Shown here in pieces: positions 54,032 through 62,773 of a stretch of 64,000 nt of DNA. The stretch's first letter is position 1; each line of letters begins with the position of its first letter. Position numbers and translations under genes: made by a program. The notes under the pieces are model-generated. The model made no database searches. It saw nothing but the letters and a program-made list of their open reading frames with translations, and was not told the DNA's origin. Source of the stretch: Verrucomicrobiales bacterium (GTDB taxonomy: Bacteria; Verrucomicrobiota; Verrucomicrobiia; Verrucomicrobiales; DEV007); assembly GCA_029213065.1 (NCBI GenBank), contig JARGPH010000015.1, forward strand, positions 71,337-135,336, given 5' to 3'.

Positions 54032-55369
54032 ATGCCTTCCACCCTTCAGAAACGCCTTCTGGATCAACCTTATCAGGGATATGCCTATGCCTATCCCCAC
54101 AAGATGGCGTATCGGCATTTCCCGGACCCGATTCCATTGCAGGAGGTCTGGAGAGACGAAGACAAATCGAGCCTCTACCTCTACGTCCACCTCCCCTTTT
54201 GCGAGATGCGTTGCGGGTTCTGCAACCTCTTCACGACAACGAATCCGAAGGATGACCTCGTCTCGCGCTATCTCAAGGCAGTCGATCTGCAGCTGGCGTC
54301 AACCGGAGAAGCGTTGGGAGATTCCATGAGGTTCTCACGGGGAGCCTTCGGCGGTGGAACCCCGAGTTTTCTTTCAGTCGACGAGTTGAACGCATTGTTC
54401 GAATCGATCAACCGCCACCTCGGTCCCACGCCGGCTGGAATGCCCGCGTCCTTCGAGCTTTCTCCGGCAACGGTTACGAAGGAGAAGCTGCAACTCCTGA
54501 AAGCCCGTGGCATCACCCGTCTCAGTATCGGCGTGCAAAGCTTTCTGCACGAGGAAACGAAAGTGCTCGGACGCCCTCAGTCGATCCCGCAAGTTCACGA
54601 CACCCTGACATTGATGCGGCAAGCCGGGTTTCCGGTGATGAACATTGATCTCATTTACGGAGCCGAAATCCAGACGCCCGAGTCATGGGTGGAATCAATT
54701 CGCATGGCGCTGAAGTATCAACCCGAGGAATTGTATCTCTACCCTCTCTATGTCCGCCCTCTCACAGGATTGGAAAAAATCGGACGAACGCCAGCCGACC
54801 ATCGACTCGAACTATTCCGTGCCGGACGCGACTATTTGAGAGAAAACGGCTACCGCCAAATCTCGATGCGTCTTTTCCGAAAGGAATCCGCCCCCGATGA
54901 GAACGACTCACTCGAAGGGCCCGTGTATTGTTGTCAGGAAGACGGCATGGTCGGCATAGGCGCCGGAGCACGCAGTTACACCAATGACATTCACTACTGC
55001 ACCGAGTATGCGGTGGGGCGCAGTGGCATTCAGGAGATTATCGACGACTACATCGGCCGATCCCGTGACGACCACTCGCACGCGGTCTTCGGCTGTCGCC
55101 TCAGTGAAGAAGAGCAACGCCGACGTTTCATCATGAAATCGTTGCTTCGTGCGGAAGGGTTATCATTTGCTGATTACGATTCTCAGTTTAACGGAGCGCT
55201 CTTGTCCGATTTCCCCGAATTACTGGACCTGAAAACGGAAGGACTCGCCTCTCTCTCCGATTTGAAGATTGAATTAAATGACGCTGGAATTGAGCGCTCC
55301 GACACGATTGGCCCATGGCTCTTTTCCACCGAAATGACGACTCGAATGGAGCACTACGAATTAACCTGA
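54032..55369 (+). CDS. STM4012-family radical SAM protein (HemN-like)
   Basis: The 445-residue protein has the radical SAM motif Cys57-x3-Cys61-x2-Cys64 in 'LYVHLPFCEMRCGFCN', then 'GAFGGGTPSFLS' and 'SIGVQSF', as in HemN/HemW-like enzymes, and a C-terminal HemN-type helical domain with a 'MVGIGAGARSY' segment. It would bind a [4Fe-4S] cluster and S-adenosylmethionine. Family members of this kind include oxidases, methylases and others, and the STM4012 reaction is unknown. It lies 78 bp after the STM4013-like gene and 3 bp before the second radical SAM gene. Confidence 0.93.
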   Translation: MPSTLQKRLLDQPYQGYAYAYPHKMAYRHFPDPIPLQEVWRDEDKSSLYLYVHLPFCEMRCGFCNLFTTTNPKDDLVSRYLKAVDLQLASTGEALGDSMRFSRGAFGGGTPSFLSVDELNALFESINRHLGPTPAGMPASFELSPATVTKEKLQLLKARGITRLSIGVQSFLHEETKVLGRPQSIPQVHDTLTLMRQAGFPVMNIDLIYGAEIQTPESWVESIRMALKYQPEELYLYPLYVRPLTGLEKIGRTPADHRLELFRAGRDYLRENGYRQISMRLFRKESAPDENDSLEGPVYCCQEDGMVGIGAGARSYTNDIHYCTEYAVGRSGIQEIIDDYIGRSRDDHSHAVFGCRLSEEEQRRRFIMKSLLRAEGLSFADYDSQFNGALLSDFPELLDLKTEGLASLSDLKIELNDAGIERSDTIGPWLFSTEMTTRMEHYELT

Positions 55370-55372
55370 AAG

Positions 55373-56233
55373 ATGCCTGAGCGTTGGAACATTTTGTATC
55401 GAGGCCCTCTATCGAGCTGCAACTATGGTTGCGATTATTGTCCCTTTGCGAAAACGCGAAACACCGCACTGGAACTGCGCGATGATGCCGAACGCCTTGA
55501 GCGATTTATCTCCTGGGTTGAAGCACAGAAGGATAGGAAAATCGGAATTCTGTTCACTCCCTGGGGCGAAGCGCTCATTCACAAAGTTTACCGCGTAGCA
55601 ATCCGGCGACTGAGCCATCTTCCCCATGTTTACCGTGTCGCTATTCAAACTAACTTAAGCGCTCCTGTCGATTGGACCGCCGAATGCGATCTCAATACCG
55701 CCGCGCTTTGGACGACCTACCACCCGACTCAAGTTCGTTTCGAAAAGTTCGTTTCGAGATGCCACGAGCTCAGCGCTATCGGCACCCGATTCAGTGTTGG
55801 CGTTGTGGGATTGAAGGAGGCTGAATCAGATATCGTCCGGCTGCGCGAAGCACTCCCGCCCGACGTCTACCTCTGGATCAACGCCTACAAGCGAGATCCT
55901 AACTACTACACCGAGGCGGATCTCACTCGATTCGAAGCGATTGATCCCCATTTTCGAACCAACACCACCTACCACCCAAGCCTGGGAAAACCCTGTCGTG
56001 CGGGACATACTTCATTCACGATCGACGGCGAAGGAGACGCGAGAAGGTGTCATTTCATCGATGACGCCCCCATTGGAAACATCTACAAAGATGGCTCGCG
56101 ATTCCACGAAAAACTCCGGGCGGAAAACTGCCCGAATAGTACCTGCGGCTGCCATATCGGCTACGTGCACATGAACGAAATGAAACTCGACGCCATCTAT
56201 GGCGATGGAATCCTCGAGCGCATTCCCAAGTAG
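55373..56233 (+). CDS. STM4011-family radical SAM protein
   Basis: The 286-residue protein has the motif Cys16-x3-Cys20-x2-Cys23 in 'SSCNYGCDYCPFAK', a partial TIM barrel, and a Cys-rich C-terminus ('GKPCRAGHTSF', 'ARRCHFID', 'NCPNSTCGCHIGY') that fits a SPASM-like auxiliary cluster site. SPASM-type enzymes usually modify peptides or proteins. It follows STM4012 by 3 bp, so both are translated together. Two different radical SAM enzymes side by side point to a two-step or paired modification. Confidence 0.92.
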   Translation: MPERWNILYRGPLSSCNYGCDYCPFAKTRNTALELRDDAERLERFISWVEAQKDRKIGILFTPWGEALIHKVYRVAIRRLSHLPHVYRVAIQTNLSAPVDWTAECDLNTAALWTTYHPTQVRFEKFVSRCHELSAIGTRFSVGVVGLKEAESDIVRLREALPPDVYLWINAYKRDPNYYTEADLTRFEAIDPHFRTNTTYHPSLGKPCRAGHTSFTIDGEGDARRCHFIDDAPIGNIYKDGSRFHEKLRAENCPNSTCGCHIGYVHMNEMKLDAIYGDGILERIPK

Positions 56234-56294
56234 GCAGTTCTCTTTCGCGGAGGCATATATCCAACTCTCGCCCCGCTTCGTATCCCTTTTGCTT

Positions 56295-56498
56295 ATGCTA
56301 CGCATCGTTCAGCCTGAAATCCTCGACTCACTCCCTGCAGACGCTCCCGACGCGGTGAGATCACGGCAGGATTTGCGCAGGATCAATTACCTCATGGATA
56401 ATTTCCGTTGGCTCGAGCGCGCACTTGAAGATGCTGAGCTTCCGCGTGGCAGCCACATCGTAGAAGTCGGCTCGGGTGGAACTCCCCCGATAAAGTGA
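56295..56498 (+). pseudogene. Truncated SAM-dependent methyltransferase (N-terminal fragment)
   Basis: Sixty-seven residues from ATG 56295 read as the start of a class I methyltransferase: 'RSRQDLRRINYLMDNFRWLE' followed by 'GSHIVEVGSGGTPPIK' and a stop. The Gly-rich SAM-binding motif I is there, but nothing after it: the remaining two-thirds of the domain is missing and the next 70 bp show no matching frame. A deletion or recombination has probably removed the rest. It sits on the same strand as, and 62 bp after, the STM4011-like gene. Confidence 0.75.
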
Positions 56499-56571
56499 AC
56501 AAGTCTGATTGATTCTCCTGATTTTAGTTTAGAGAGCATCTGTCCCCGTTGAAAATTCGGAAGAATCGACG

Positions 56572-57384
56572 TTAATGAAAGATAAACGGCACGCCCATTT
56601 CTTCAAAGGCGGCTTTGGCGTCGGACATGTATTGATCGGATAGCTCCTCGAACCGGCCCCGGGTCCGGAAATCTGCGAGGAACTCATTCACTTTGATCTT
56701 CAGGGCCTTGTCCTCTTTTCTCATGCCGATCGCCCAGGTCTCTTCCCGAATCGGATTGAGAATCGGGCGGGTCGTCTTGGGATTTTTTTGCCAGTTTTCG
56801 TAGACGGAAATTTGATCAAAGATAAAAGCATCGGCTTTCCCTTGAACGACTTCAAGAACGCAGGCGGCGGTGTCGTCGAGGAGAATGAGCTCGAGCGAAG
56901 GCGCTTCCTTCCGTGCCCATTGATGGCCTGTTGTCCCGATTCTTACAGCCGCTTTGTAATCTCCAGCCTCCAGGTCCCCGGCGGATTGAATAGCCGAATC
57001 CTTTGCCACGAGCATGCAAAGTCCGTTCGTTACGTAGCCATCGGAAAAGGCGATCGCCTTCTCCCGCTCTTCGGTTCGGGTCATCGAGGAAATGATGACG
57101 TCGATTTTCCCCGACTGAAGCGCCGGAATGATTCCATTCCACTCGACGTCACGAATTTCGAGAGGACGTCCCAGATACTCTGCTAAGCCTTCTGCCATAT
57201 GGACGCTGATACCATCTGGCTCGTTTTGATTGGTTCGTATTTCAAACGGTGGGTAGGTCAGAGACATTCCGACGATGAGGGGTTTACCATCGCCCAACTC
57301 ACCTCTACCCGCTTGATCTCCCCCACATCCGGCAAAAAACGGGAGAGGAATCAGGAAAAAGACAGTAAGGAACCACGTGCGCAT
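56572..57384 (-). CDS. Solute-binding lipoprotein, amino-acid type (SBP_bac_3)
   Basis: This 270-residue protein has a lipobox ending in 'PFFAGC' (lipid-modified Cys20), so it is anchored at the outer face of a membrane. The mature part is an extracellular solute-binding protein family 3: 'GMSLTYPPFEIRTNQNEPDGISVHMAEGL' (split over about 39-68), 'GIIPALQSGKIDVIISSMTRTEEREKAIAFS', 'RIGTTGHQWA' and 'KADAFIFDQISV'. This type binds amino acids or related small molecules. No permease or ATPase gene is next to it, so it is an orphan in this window. Confidence 0.93.
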   Translation of the reverse strand: MRTWFLTVFFLIPLPFFAGCGGDQAGRGELGDGKPLIVGMSLTYPPFEIRTNQNEPDGISVHMAEGLAEYLGRPLEIRDVEWNGIIPALQSGKIDVIISSMTRTEEREKAIAFSDGYVTNGLCMLVAKDSAIQSAGDLEAGDYKAAVRIGTTGHQWARKEAPSLELILLDDTAACVLEVVQGKADAFIFDQISVYENWQKNPKTTRPILNPIREETWAIGMRKEDKALKIKVNEFLADFRTRGRFEELSDQYMSDAKAAFEEMGVPFIFH

Positions 57385-57467
57385 GAAGTCATAGTGGTAC
57401 CCTGATTTCGAAACTCAAGCGGTTTGACTATGCGTCAATCAATTCGAACCTACCGTATTTACTGACA

Positions 57468-58370
57468 ATGAGAGATCGACTCCTCGAAATACTGGCCTCC
57501 AGCGCCTCTCCTGACGCGGTCGCATGGCTGAATGAATCCATCGCCGGGGGCGAAGCGAATTTTGAAAAGCGCCCCTTTTATTACGCGTTCAGCGGAGTTT
57601 CGCGGCATTTCCACAAGCAGGCGCATGTCGCGGCGACAGAGGCACAGGCCGAAGCGCTCAAGGAGATCTGCCCGGACTTCACCATCTCGGGTTGGGATGA
57701 ATTCCGGCTTGCCCGGGTTATTTTGCTTCTTCATCTCGCGGATCAGGACGAAGCTGTCTTTCTCGAAACGATCGAGGCGCTCCTGAATACGGCCGACCTT
57801 CGGGAGCAGGCCGCCATTTTCTCCGCCTATGCGTTGCTGCCGGCACAGGAGGCGCTTGTAGAATCTGCTATCGACGGTCTGAGGAGCAATATCGTGGACA
57901 TCTATGACGCGATCGCTTTGGGGAACCCCTTCCCCGCGGCACACTTCAGCGACGAGGCATGGAATCAGATGATTCTGAAAACCTTCTTCATCAACAGGCC
58001 GAATTTCCGGGTCATCGGTATCGAGAAGCGCGCCAATGCAGACCTCACCGAAGCGATCTCGGATCTCGCCCACGAGCGCTGGGCAGCAGGCCGGACCATT
58101 TCCCCTGAAGCGTGGAGACACTGCGCCGACTTCCTCACTGAAACAATTCTATCCGACTTTAACCACCTTCTCGAAAAGGGAGACTCAACCGATCGACAGG
58201 CTCTCGCCCTCATCGCTGCCGGCAATCCTGACAAAGCACTCGACGCAATCCGCAAGGAGCTTCAGGAGGAGTTGGCTTCAGTGAAATCAGGTGACCTGAC
58301 CTGGGACAGCCTCGGCCTTTCCCTTGTCGATCCCAGTCCGGCACTGAACGGCTCCCCGTCCGATGACTGA
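57468..58370 (+). CDS. eboA: EboA-family protein
   Basis: The 300-residue soluble helical protein fits the EboA family: 'ANFEKRPFYYAFSGVSRHF' near residue 26, 'WDEFRLARVILLL' and 'REQAAIFSAYALLPAQEALVE', 'VDIYDAIALGNPFPAAHFSDEAWNQMILK' and 'LTEAISDLAHERWAAGR'. In other bacteria eboA belongs to the ebo cluster, linked to movement of a hydrophobic or polyketide-like metabolite across the cell envelope. Its biochemical role is not known. It is followed 34 bp on by a TatD-like gene, which matches the eboA-eboB order. Confidence 0.9.
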   Translation: MRDRLLEILASSASPDAVAWLNESIAGGEANFEKRPFYYAFSGVSRHFHKQAHVAATEAQAEALKEICPDFTISGWDEFRLARVILLLHLADQDEAVFLETIEALLNTADLREQAAIFSAYALLPAQEALVESAIDGLRSNIVDIYDAIALGNPFPAAHFSDEAWNQMILKTFFINRPNFRVIGIEKRANADLTEAISDLAHERWAAGRTISPEAWRHCADFLTETILSDFNHLLEKGDSTDRQALALIAAGNPDKALDAIRKELQEELASVKSGDLTWDSLGLSLVDPSPALNGSPSDD

Positions 58371-58404
58371 TCCCGCCCCTGTTTAACGCTACTATTATTG
58401 TATC

Positions 58405-59310
58405 ATGAGATTTTTTGATTCCCACGTTCACATGGTGTCCCGCACCACCGATGACTATCAGCGCATGGCTGCGGCCGGGGTTGCCGCGATCGTCGAACCC
58501 TCTTTCTGGCAGGGACAACCCCGCACCGAAGTGGGAACGTTTAAGGACTACTTCAACACCCTGATCGGATTCGAGCGCTTTCGCGCAAGCCAGTTCGGGA
58601 TCAATCATTACTGCACCATCGGATTGAACCCGAAGGAGGCGAACAATGAGAAACTCGCTGAGGCGGTCATGGAGCTGCTCCCCCTCTACATTTGCAAGGA
58701 AGGCGTCGTCGGGATTGGCGAGATCGGTTTCGATGATCAGACGAAGGCGGAGGAAAAGTATCTCCGCTGGCAGGCCCAGCTCGCACTCGAGGCGGATCTG
58801 CCCATTCAGATTCACACCCCTCACCGTGACAAAAAAGCGGGAACAATCCGAACAATGGACGTGCTCGAAGACGTCGGGGTGAGCCCTGACAAAGTCATCA
58901 TTGATCACAACAACGAGGAAACTGTCGAGATGGTTCTCGATCGCGGCTACTGGGCCGCCTTTACGATTTATCCGCATACGAAGCTCGGGAATCAGCGCAT
59001 GTTTGAGATCATGAAAGAGTATGGCGCCGAGAAAATCGTCGTCGACAGCGCGGCGGACTGGGGCATCAGCGATCCGCTTGCAGTGCCCAAGACGGCAGCA
59101 CTCCTGAAAGATCAGGGGATCACTCTCGAACAGATCGAGCAGGTCACCTATCACAACCCTCTTTCCGCCTACGGGCAGAGCGGCCAGGTCAGCGAAGAAG
59201 ACTGGGCAGCCAACGAAGGCGTTGATCCGACGGCATTGTTTGAAGGGAATTCTCTCCTCCGTGGCGGGATGGATGTGGACACGGCGATGTCTCAGTATTT
59301 GATTGAGTAG
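58405..59310 (+). CDS. TatD-like metal-dependent hydrolase (EboB type)
   Basis: The 301-residue amidohydrolase-fold protein starts 'MRFFDSHVHMVS', with the first metal ligands His7 and His9. It has 'VGIGEIGFDDQTKAEEKYLRWQAQLA' with the bridging Glu, 'LPIQIHTPHRD' and 'VIIDHNNEET' with further His ligands, and 'IVVDSAADWGISDPLAVPK' with the final Asp. It is close to EboB, the TatD-like partner of EboA. No eboC, eboD, eboE or eboF gene follows; the next gene is argA-like. Confidence 0.9.
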   Translation: MRFFDSHVHMVSRTTDDYQRMAAAGVAAIVEPSFWQGQPRTEVGTFKDYFNTLIGFERFRASQFGINHYCTIGLNPKEANNEKLAEAVMELLPLYICKEGVVGIGEIGFDDQTKAEEKYLRWQAQLALEADLPIQIHTPHRDKKAGTIRTMDVLEDVGVSPDKVIIDHNNEETVEMVLDRGYWAAFTIYPHTKLGNQRMFEIMKEYGAEKIVVDSAADWGISDPLAVPKTAALLKDQGITLEQIEQVTYHNPLSAYGQSGQVSEEDWAANEGVDPTALFEGNSLLRGGMDVDTAMSQYLIE

Positions 59311-59332
59311 CCTTTCGCTACGACAGTCCGAT

Positions 59333-60616
59333 ATGAATTTCAGCGATCTCAGATCGATTCTTCAATACGTCCCGCAATTTCGCGGCTGCACCTTTGTGGT
59401 CGCTCTGGACGGAGCGGTGATCGATTCGCCGGATTTTTCGAATATCCTCCTCGATCTCGCGGTGCTCCGCTCGCTGAATATCAAGGTCGTACTCGTTCAC
59501 GGAGCCGCCGCTCAGATCGCGGCACTGGGAAAAAGGCGCGAGATCCCCCTTTCCAACGTCGACGGGACCGGCGTCACGGATGAAGCGACTCTGGAAGTGA
59601 GCATGGACGCGATCTCGCGGCTCAGCAACGGGGTCATGCAGAGCCTCACAACGGTGAAGCTGCAGGCCGCGACGGCCAACGCGATCCACGCCCATCCGGC
59701 CGGGATCATCAAGGGAATCGATTCTCAGTTCACGGGAACGATCGAACGGATCGACTTCAAGGTCTTGCAGAGCTTCATCGATCAGGACATTCTACCGGTG
59801 GTTCCCCCGCTCGGATTTGACGCCGACGGCCAGACTCTCCGCGTGAATTCCGACGTCGTTGCAACGGAAGTGGCGACCTCTCTCAAGGCGACCAAGCTGA
59901 TCTTTATCTCGCACGACGATCCCAGAGAAATATCGAGGGAACGGGAACACCAGTGGTCCGCCGAGGAAATCGGCCAGTATCTAAAGGACAATCCCGAAAC
60001 AGACTCAGGATTTGCCTCAAAGCTCAGTCAGGCCGCGGATGCGACCCGCAACGGCATCCCGCGCGTCCACCTCATTGGAAGCCAGGTCGCCGATGCGCTG
60101 CTCGCTGAGATCTTCAGTAATGAGGGCGTCGGGCTCATGGTTAACTCGGACGACTACCAGCAGCTCCGCCGCGCCACAAAGAACGACGTCGACGAACTGT
60201 ACCTGCTCATCCACCGCGCGATGGAGGAGGAAAAACTGAAGGCCCGTTCGCGGACAGAGATCATGTCACTGATCCGTGATTTTACCGTACTGGAGATTGA
60301 CGGCAATATCGTCGGTTCCGTCGCGGTGCATGTTTACGAGGCGGAAAACAAGGCCGAGCTCGCCTGCCTCTACGTGAAGAAAGGTCACAACGATCAGGGC
60401 TACGGACGGGTTCTCGTCGAGGCCGCCTGTGATCGCGCGAAGGAATTGGATGCGGACTGCCTTTTCGCGCTCTCGACCCAGGCGGTGAACTATCTCGAAA
60501 AAGTCGGGTTCGAACGTATCGATGACCTCTCGATTCTACCTGAGGTGAGGCGGACTGAGTGGGAGGCGAACCGTCGGAATGCGGCTGTGCTGGTGCGGCC
60601 GAAGGATAGTTGGTAG
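59333..60616 (+). CDS. argA: Amino-acid N-acetyltransferase (N-acetylglutamate synthase, ArgA type)
   Basis: ArgA acetylates glutamate with acetyl-CoA in the first step of arginine synthesis. From ATG 59333 the protein has 427 residues; a start at 59303 would overlap the upstream stop. The N-terminal two-thirds is an amino-acid-kinase fold ('VVALDGAVIDSPDFSNILLDLAVLRSLNIKVVLVHGAAAQI' region, then 'FKVLQSFIDQDILPVVPPLGFD'), which is non-catalytic and senses arginine. The C-terminal GNAT domain shows 'LACLYVKKGHNDQGYGRVLVEAA' and 'AVNYLEKVGFERI'. The full two-domain structure is present. It lies 22 bp after the TatD-like gene. Confidence 0.94.
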   Translation: MNFSDLRSILQYVPQFRGCTFVVALDGAVIDSPDFSNILLDLAVLRSLNIKVVLVHGAAAQIAALGKRREIPLSNVDGTGVTDEATLEVSMDAISRLSNGVMQSLTTVKLQAATANAIHAHPAGIIKGIDSQFTGTIERIDFKVLQSFIDQDILPVVPPLGFDADGQTLRVNSDVVATEVATSLKATKLIFISHDDPREISREREHQWSAEEIGQYLKDNPETDSGFASKLSQAADATRNGIPRVHLIGSQVADALLAEIFSNEGVGLMVNSDDYQQLRRATKNDVDELYLLIHRAMEEEKLKARSRTEIMSLIRDFTVLEIDGNIVGSVAVHVYEAENKAELACLYVKKGHNDQGYGRVLVEAACDRAKELDADCLFALSTQAVNYLEKVGFERIDDLSILPEVRRTEWEANRRNAAVLVRPKDSW

Positions 60617-60680
60617 TGCGGGGCGCGGTTCGCGCTTCGCGCTTCGCGCGGTAAAAGGTTAAAAGTAAAAGGTAAAAGGT

Positions 60681-60785
60681 CGGATAGGCTTTGGGCGGAT
60701 AGGCTTTGGGCGGATAGGCTTTGGGCGGATAGGCTATGATCGGATAGGCTTTGGTCGGACAGGCCTTGGGCGGATGGGCTTTGCC
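60681..60785. repeat. Seven tandem copies of a 15-bp unit
   Basis: The unit cggataggctttggg is repeated seven times: copies 1-3 (60681-60725) are exact, copy 4 ends atgat, copy 5 ends ggt, and copies 6 and 7 have single changes. It is preceded by the GC-rich block 60620-60650 and by repeated 'gtaaaagg' words (60651-60679). The length of 15 bp is a multiple of three and gives an open frame of pentapeptide repeats on the minus strand, but nothing else supports a gene. A related single-copy element lies at about 40073-40122. Confidence 0.92.
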
Positions 60786-60850
60786 GCATCTCTCAGAGCG
60801 AGAGGGTTACTATCACGACTCGTCCCTGGCCACGACGGACCGATAAACCA

Positions 60851-60930
60851 CAACGGGGTTTCGTATCTCAGCCCGGGGGTTCTTGAACCCCGGGAAACAG
60901 TTGAGCAATAAGGCGAACCCCAACGGGGTT
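60851..60930. repeat. Palindromic intergenic elements
   Basis: The stretch holds cccgggggttc / gaaccccggg (60872-60894, one bulged G) and aacccc-aac-ggggtt (60916-60930). The 10-mer caacggggtt occurs twice (60851-60860 and 60921-60930). These are the marks of small REP-like palindromes. With the tandem repeats they fill most of the 357-bp gene-free interval 60617-60973 between argA and the TpsB gene. They could also act as terminators for the two convergent genes. Confidence 0.7.
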
Positions 60931-60973
60931 GTGTCGATTAACCGCGGCCCCGGCGATTCGAGATGATCTCGCC

Positions 60974-62773
60974 TCAATACTTTACCGTGAGACCGAAATG
61001 GAATCGGCCACTGTCGACAGGCGGCCCGACGATACCGTGATCACCGACGTTCCAACCGTATTCTAGACGACCGTTGATGTTCTCGTTGATGCGGCACTTC
61101 AGCCCGAGACCGAGGCCCTGCAGGGAGGGCGAGGCTTCTCCGACCATTCGCGAGGACAAATCAAACGCGGCGACATCATAAAACGCGACCCAGTTCCACT
61201 GGTCGTTTGCTTCGATTCCGGCGTGCCGCGAGAGAGAAAAATCAGGGGAAACCAGTTCGATGTTTCCAATAAAACCGGAATCACCTCTAATCAGATTTTC
61301 ATCGAATCCCCTGACAGTGCGATAACCGCCACCGAGAATCTGCTCCGTTGAAGTGAGCCTGTCGTCGGTGATTTGAAGATTTCCGCCGAGTTCGAGAGTG
61401 AAATCCTCTGGCAGCTGGATCACTCTCTCGAGATCGGCAAAAAAGTAGGAGTAGTCCGCGGTCGCACCGGGGCGGGACAGATTAAACACGGCGTCATCGT
61501 TGTTACCGAGAACATCGCCGGGCGAGAGAACCAATCCGAAAATGCCGCGGGTGTAACCGAATTTGTCGGGAAGGATCGCCTCGTATTCGAAACGAAACTG
61601 GAAGACCTCCACGTCATTGGCAAACGCATTCTGTCCACCGAAGAAGAGATCGGTATTGGTTCGCTTGTAATCCCACGCAGCGGTCACGTAGTGGCGGAGC
61701 TTGCGATTCCACTGGGGACGACCGAGCGGGATTCGATACTCGACGCTCGCCTGAACGCTCTCGCCCTCGATATCGATGAAAGTCCCCGGGGCGGCTTCGA
61801 AAGCAGCATCTGACGAGACATGAGCCCCGATGAGTCGAAGCTGATGGCGCCACGGCAGGAAACTCTGATAGAAGACGGAATGGGAATGGAGCGAGTCAAA
61901 ATCGAAATTCGTTGAATAGTGATACCCGATATTCTGTTCGGTTTGAAACGGGTTCGCCCAGTTGAAGCCGAAGGCCCATTCTTCTTCACCGGTCAATTTC
62001 ACTCCGGTATTCGCGATTCCCGCGTAGACCGTGAATGGATCCTGCTCCTCGGCTATGAGGACCATATCGCTGGTGCCATCCCCTTCCCCGCGCTCATAGA
62101 CGAGATCGACACGGCGAATCGGGTTTTCATTGAGCCAGTCGAGATCGGCCTCGACGACGCGGCGATTGATGCGATCACCCTGACCGACGCGCAGCTCGCT
62201 CAAAAGGTAATCCGGATCGGAGCGCTCCACTCCGTCGACGGTCTTTTCTCCGAGAACGGCTTCACGGACCACCACCTGAAGGCGCCCCTGCGTGATGTTT
62301 TGCTCGGGAAAGTAGACGTCGACGAGCGGGTAATCACTTTCCCGCCAGGCTTCGACAATGGTCTTGTTGAGATCGGCGAGGAGAGCCATTGAAACCGGCT
62401 TGCCCACGAATGGCTCGAGCACGGAGATCAGGCCCGGAGGCGCAGGAAGTGACTGGTCCACTTTCACCGAAGCGCCCGAAACAGCGGGATCCATCGAGGC
62501 GCCGCTCTGGTGGGATATCAATTCCACGGAAGCGACATTCACCCCCAGTGGCGTCGAATCATTCGAGCCTTCCGACTCCCCGGCGCGCTGGTCTTCGCTC
62601 GACGATTCGTCATAAGCGGGGACGTCCAGAATCTCCGAGCGCTCCGCTTCCGCCTTTTTCACGAGTCGGTTTTGCGCAGAGGCGGGACTGAAAGCAAGAC
62701 AGACGAACAGCAGGCAAAGCAGTGCTTTTCCGTTCATTCCTGAAAATCTGCGCAGTCGGTTCATCTCTCTCAT
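60974..62773 (-). CDS. Two-partner secretion transporter (TpsB, ShlB/FhaC family)
   Basis: The 599-residue product is an outer-membrane Omp85-superfamily pore. A signal peptide (ending near Ala-Ser-Ala-Gln) is followed by a disordered acidic segment (about 35-105), a POTRA_2-type domain (about 115-185: 'LPAPPGLISVLEPFVGKPVSMALLADLN' to 'ITQGRLQVVVREAVLGEKTV') and a second POTRA (about 190-240). A 16-strand barrel carries the conserved 'YRTVRGFDENLI' (VRGY-type motif on L6) and ends in Lys-Tyr. Its partner gene lies immediately upstream with ATGA overlap, as in TpsA-TpsB pairs, though here the exoprotein comes first. Confidence 0.93.
   Translation of the reverse strand: MREMNRLRRFSGMNGKALLCLLFVCLAFSPASAQNRLVKKAEAERSEILDVPAYDESSSEDQRAGESEGSNDSTPLGVNVASVELISHQSGASMDPAVSGASVKVDQSLPAPPGLISVLEPFVGKPVSMALLADLNKTIVEAWRESDYPLVDVYFPEQNITQGRLQVVVREAVLGEKTVDGVERSDPDYLLSELRVGQGDRINRRVVEADLDWLNENPIRRVDLVYERGEGDGTSDMVLIAEEQDPFTVYAGIANTGVKLTGEEEWAFGFNWANPFQTEQNIGYHYSTNFDFDSLHSHSVFYQSFLPWRHQLRLIGAHVSSDAAFEAAPGTFIDIEGESVQASVEYRIPLGRPQWNRKLRHYVTAAWDYKRTNTDLFFGGQNAFANDVEVFQFRFEYEAILPDKFGYTRGIFGLVLSPGDVLGNNDDAVFNLSRPGATADYSYFFADLERVIQLPEDFTLELGGNLQITDDRLTSTEQILGGGYRTVRGFDENLIRGDSGFIGNIELVSPDFSLSRHAGIEANDQWNWVAFYDVAAFDLSSRMVGEASPSLQGLGLGLKCRINENINGRLEYGWNVGDHGIVGPPVDSGRFHFGLTVKY

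Noticed and set aside
53987..54190. Minus-strand frame opposite the STM4012-like start
   Set aside because: It is a shadow of the radical SAM gene on the other strand.
60681..60785. Possible CRISPR array
   Set aside because: Units are directly adjacent with no spacers, the unit is 15 bp, and no cas genes are present.
60490..60789. Minus-strand frame with Leu-Ser-Ala-Gln-Ser pentapeptide repeats
   Set aside because: It is the 15-bp tandem repeat read in frame, half of it overlaps argA antisense, and it has no other protein-like sequence.
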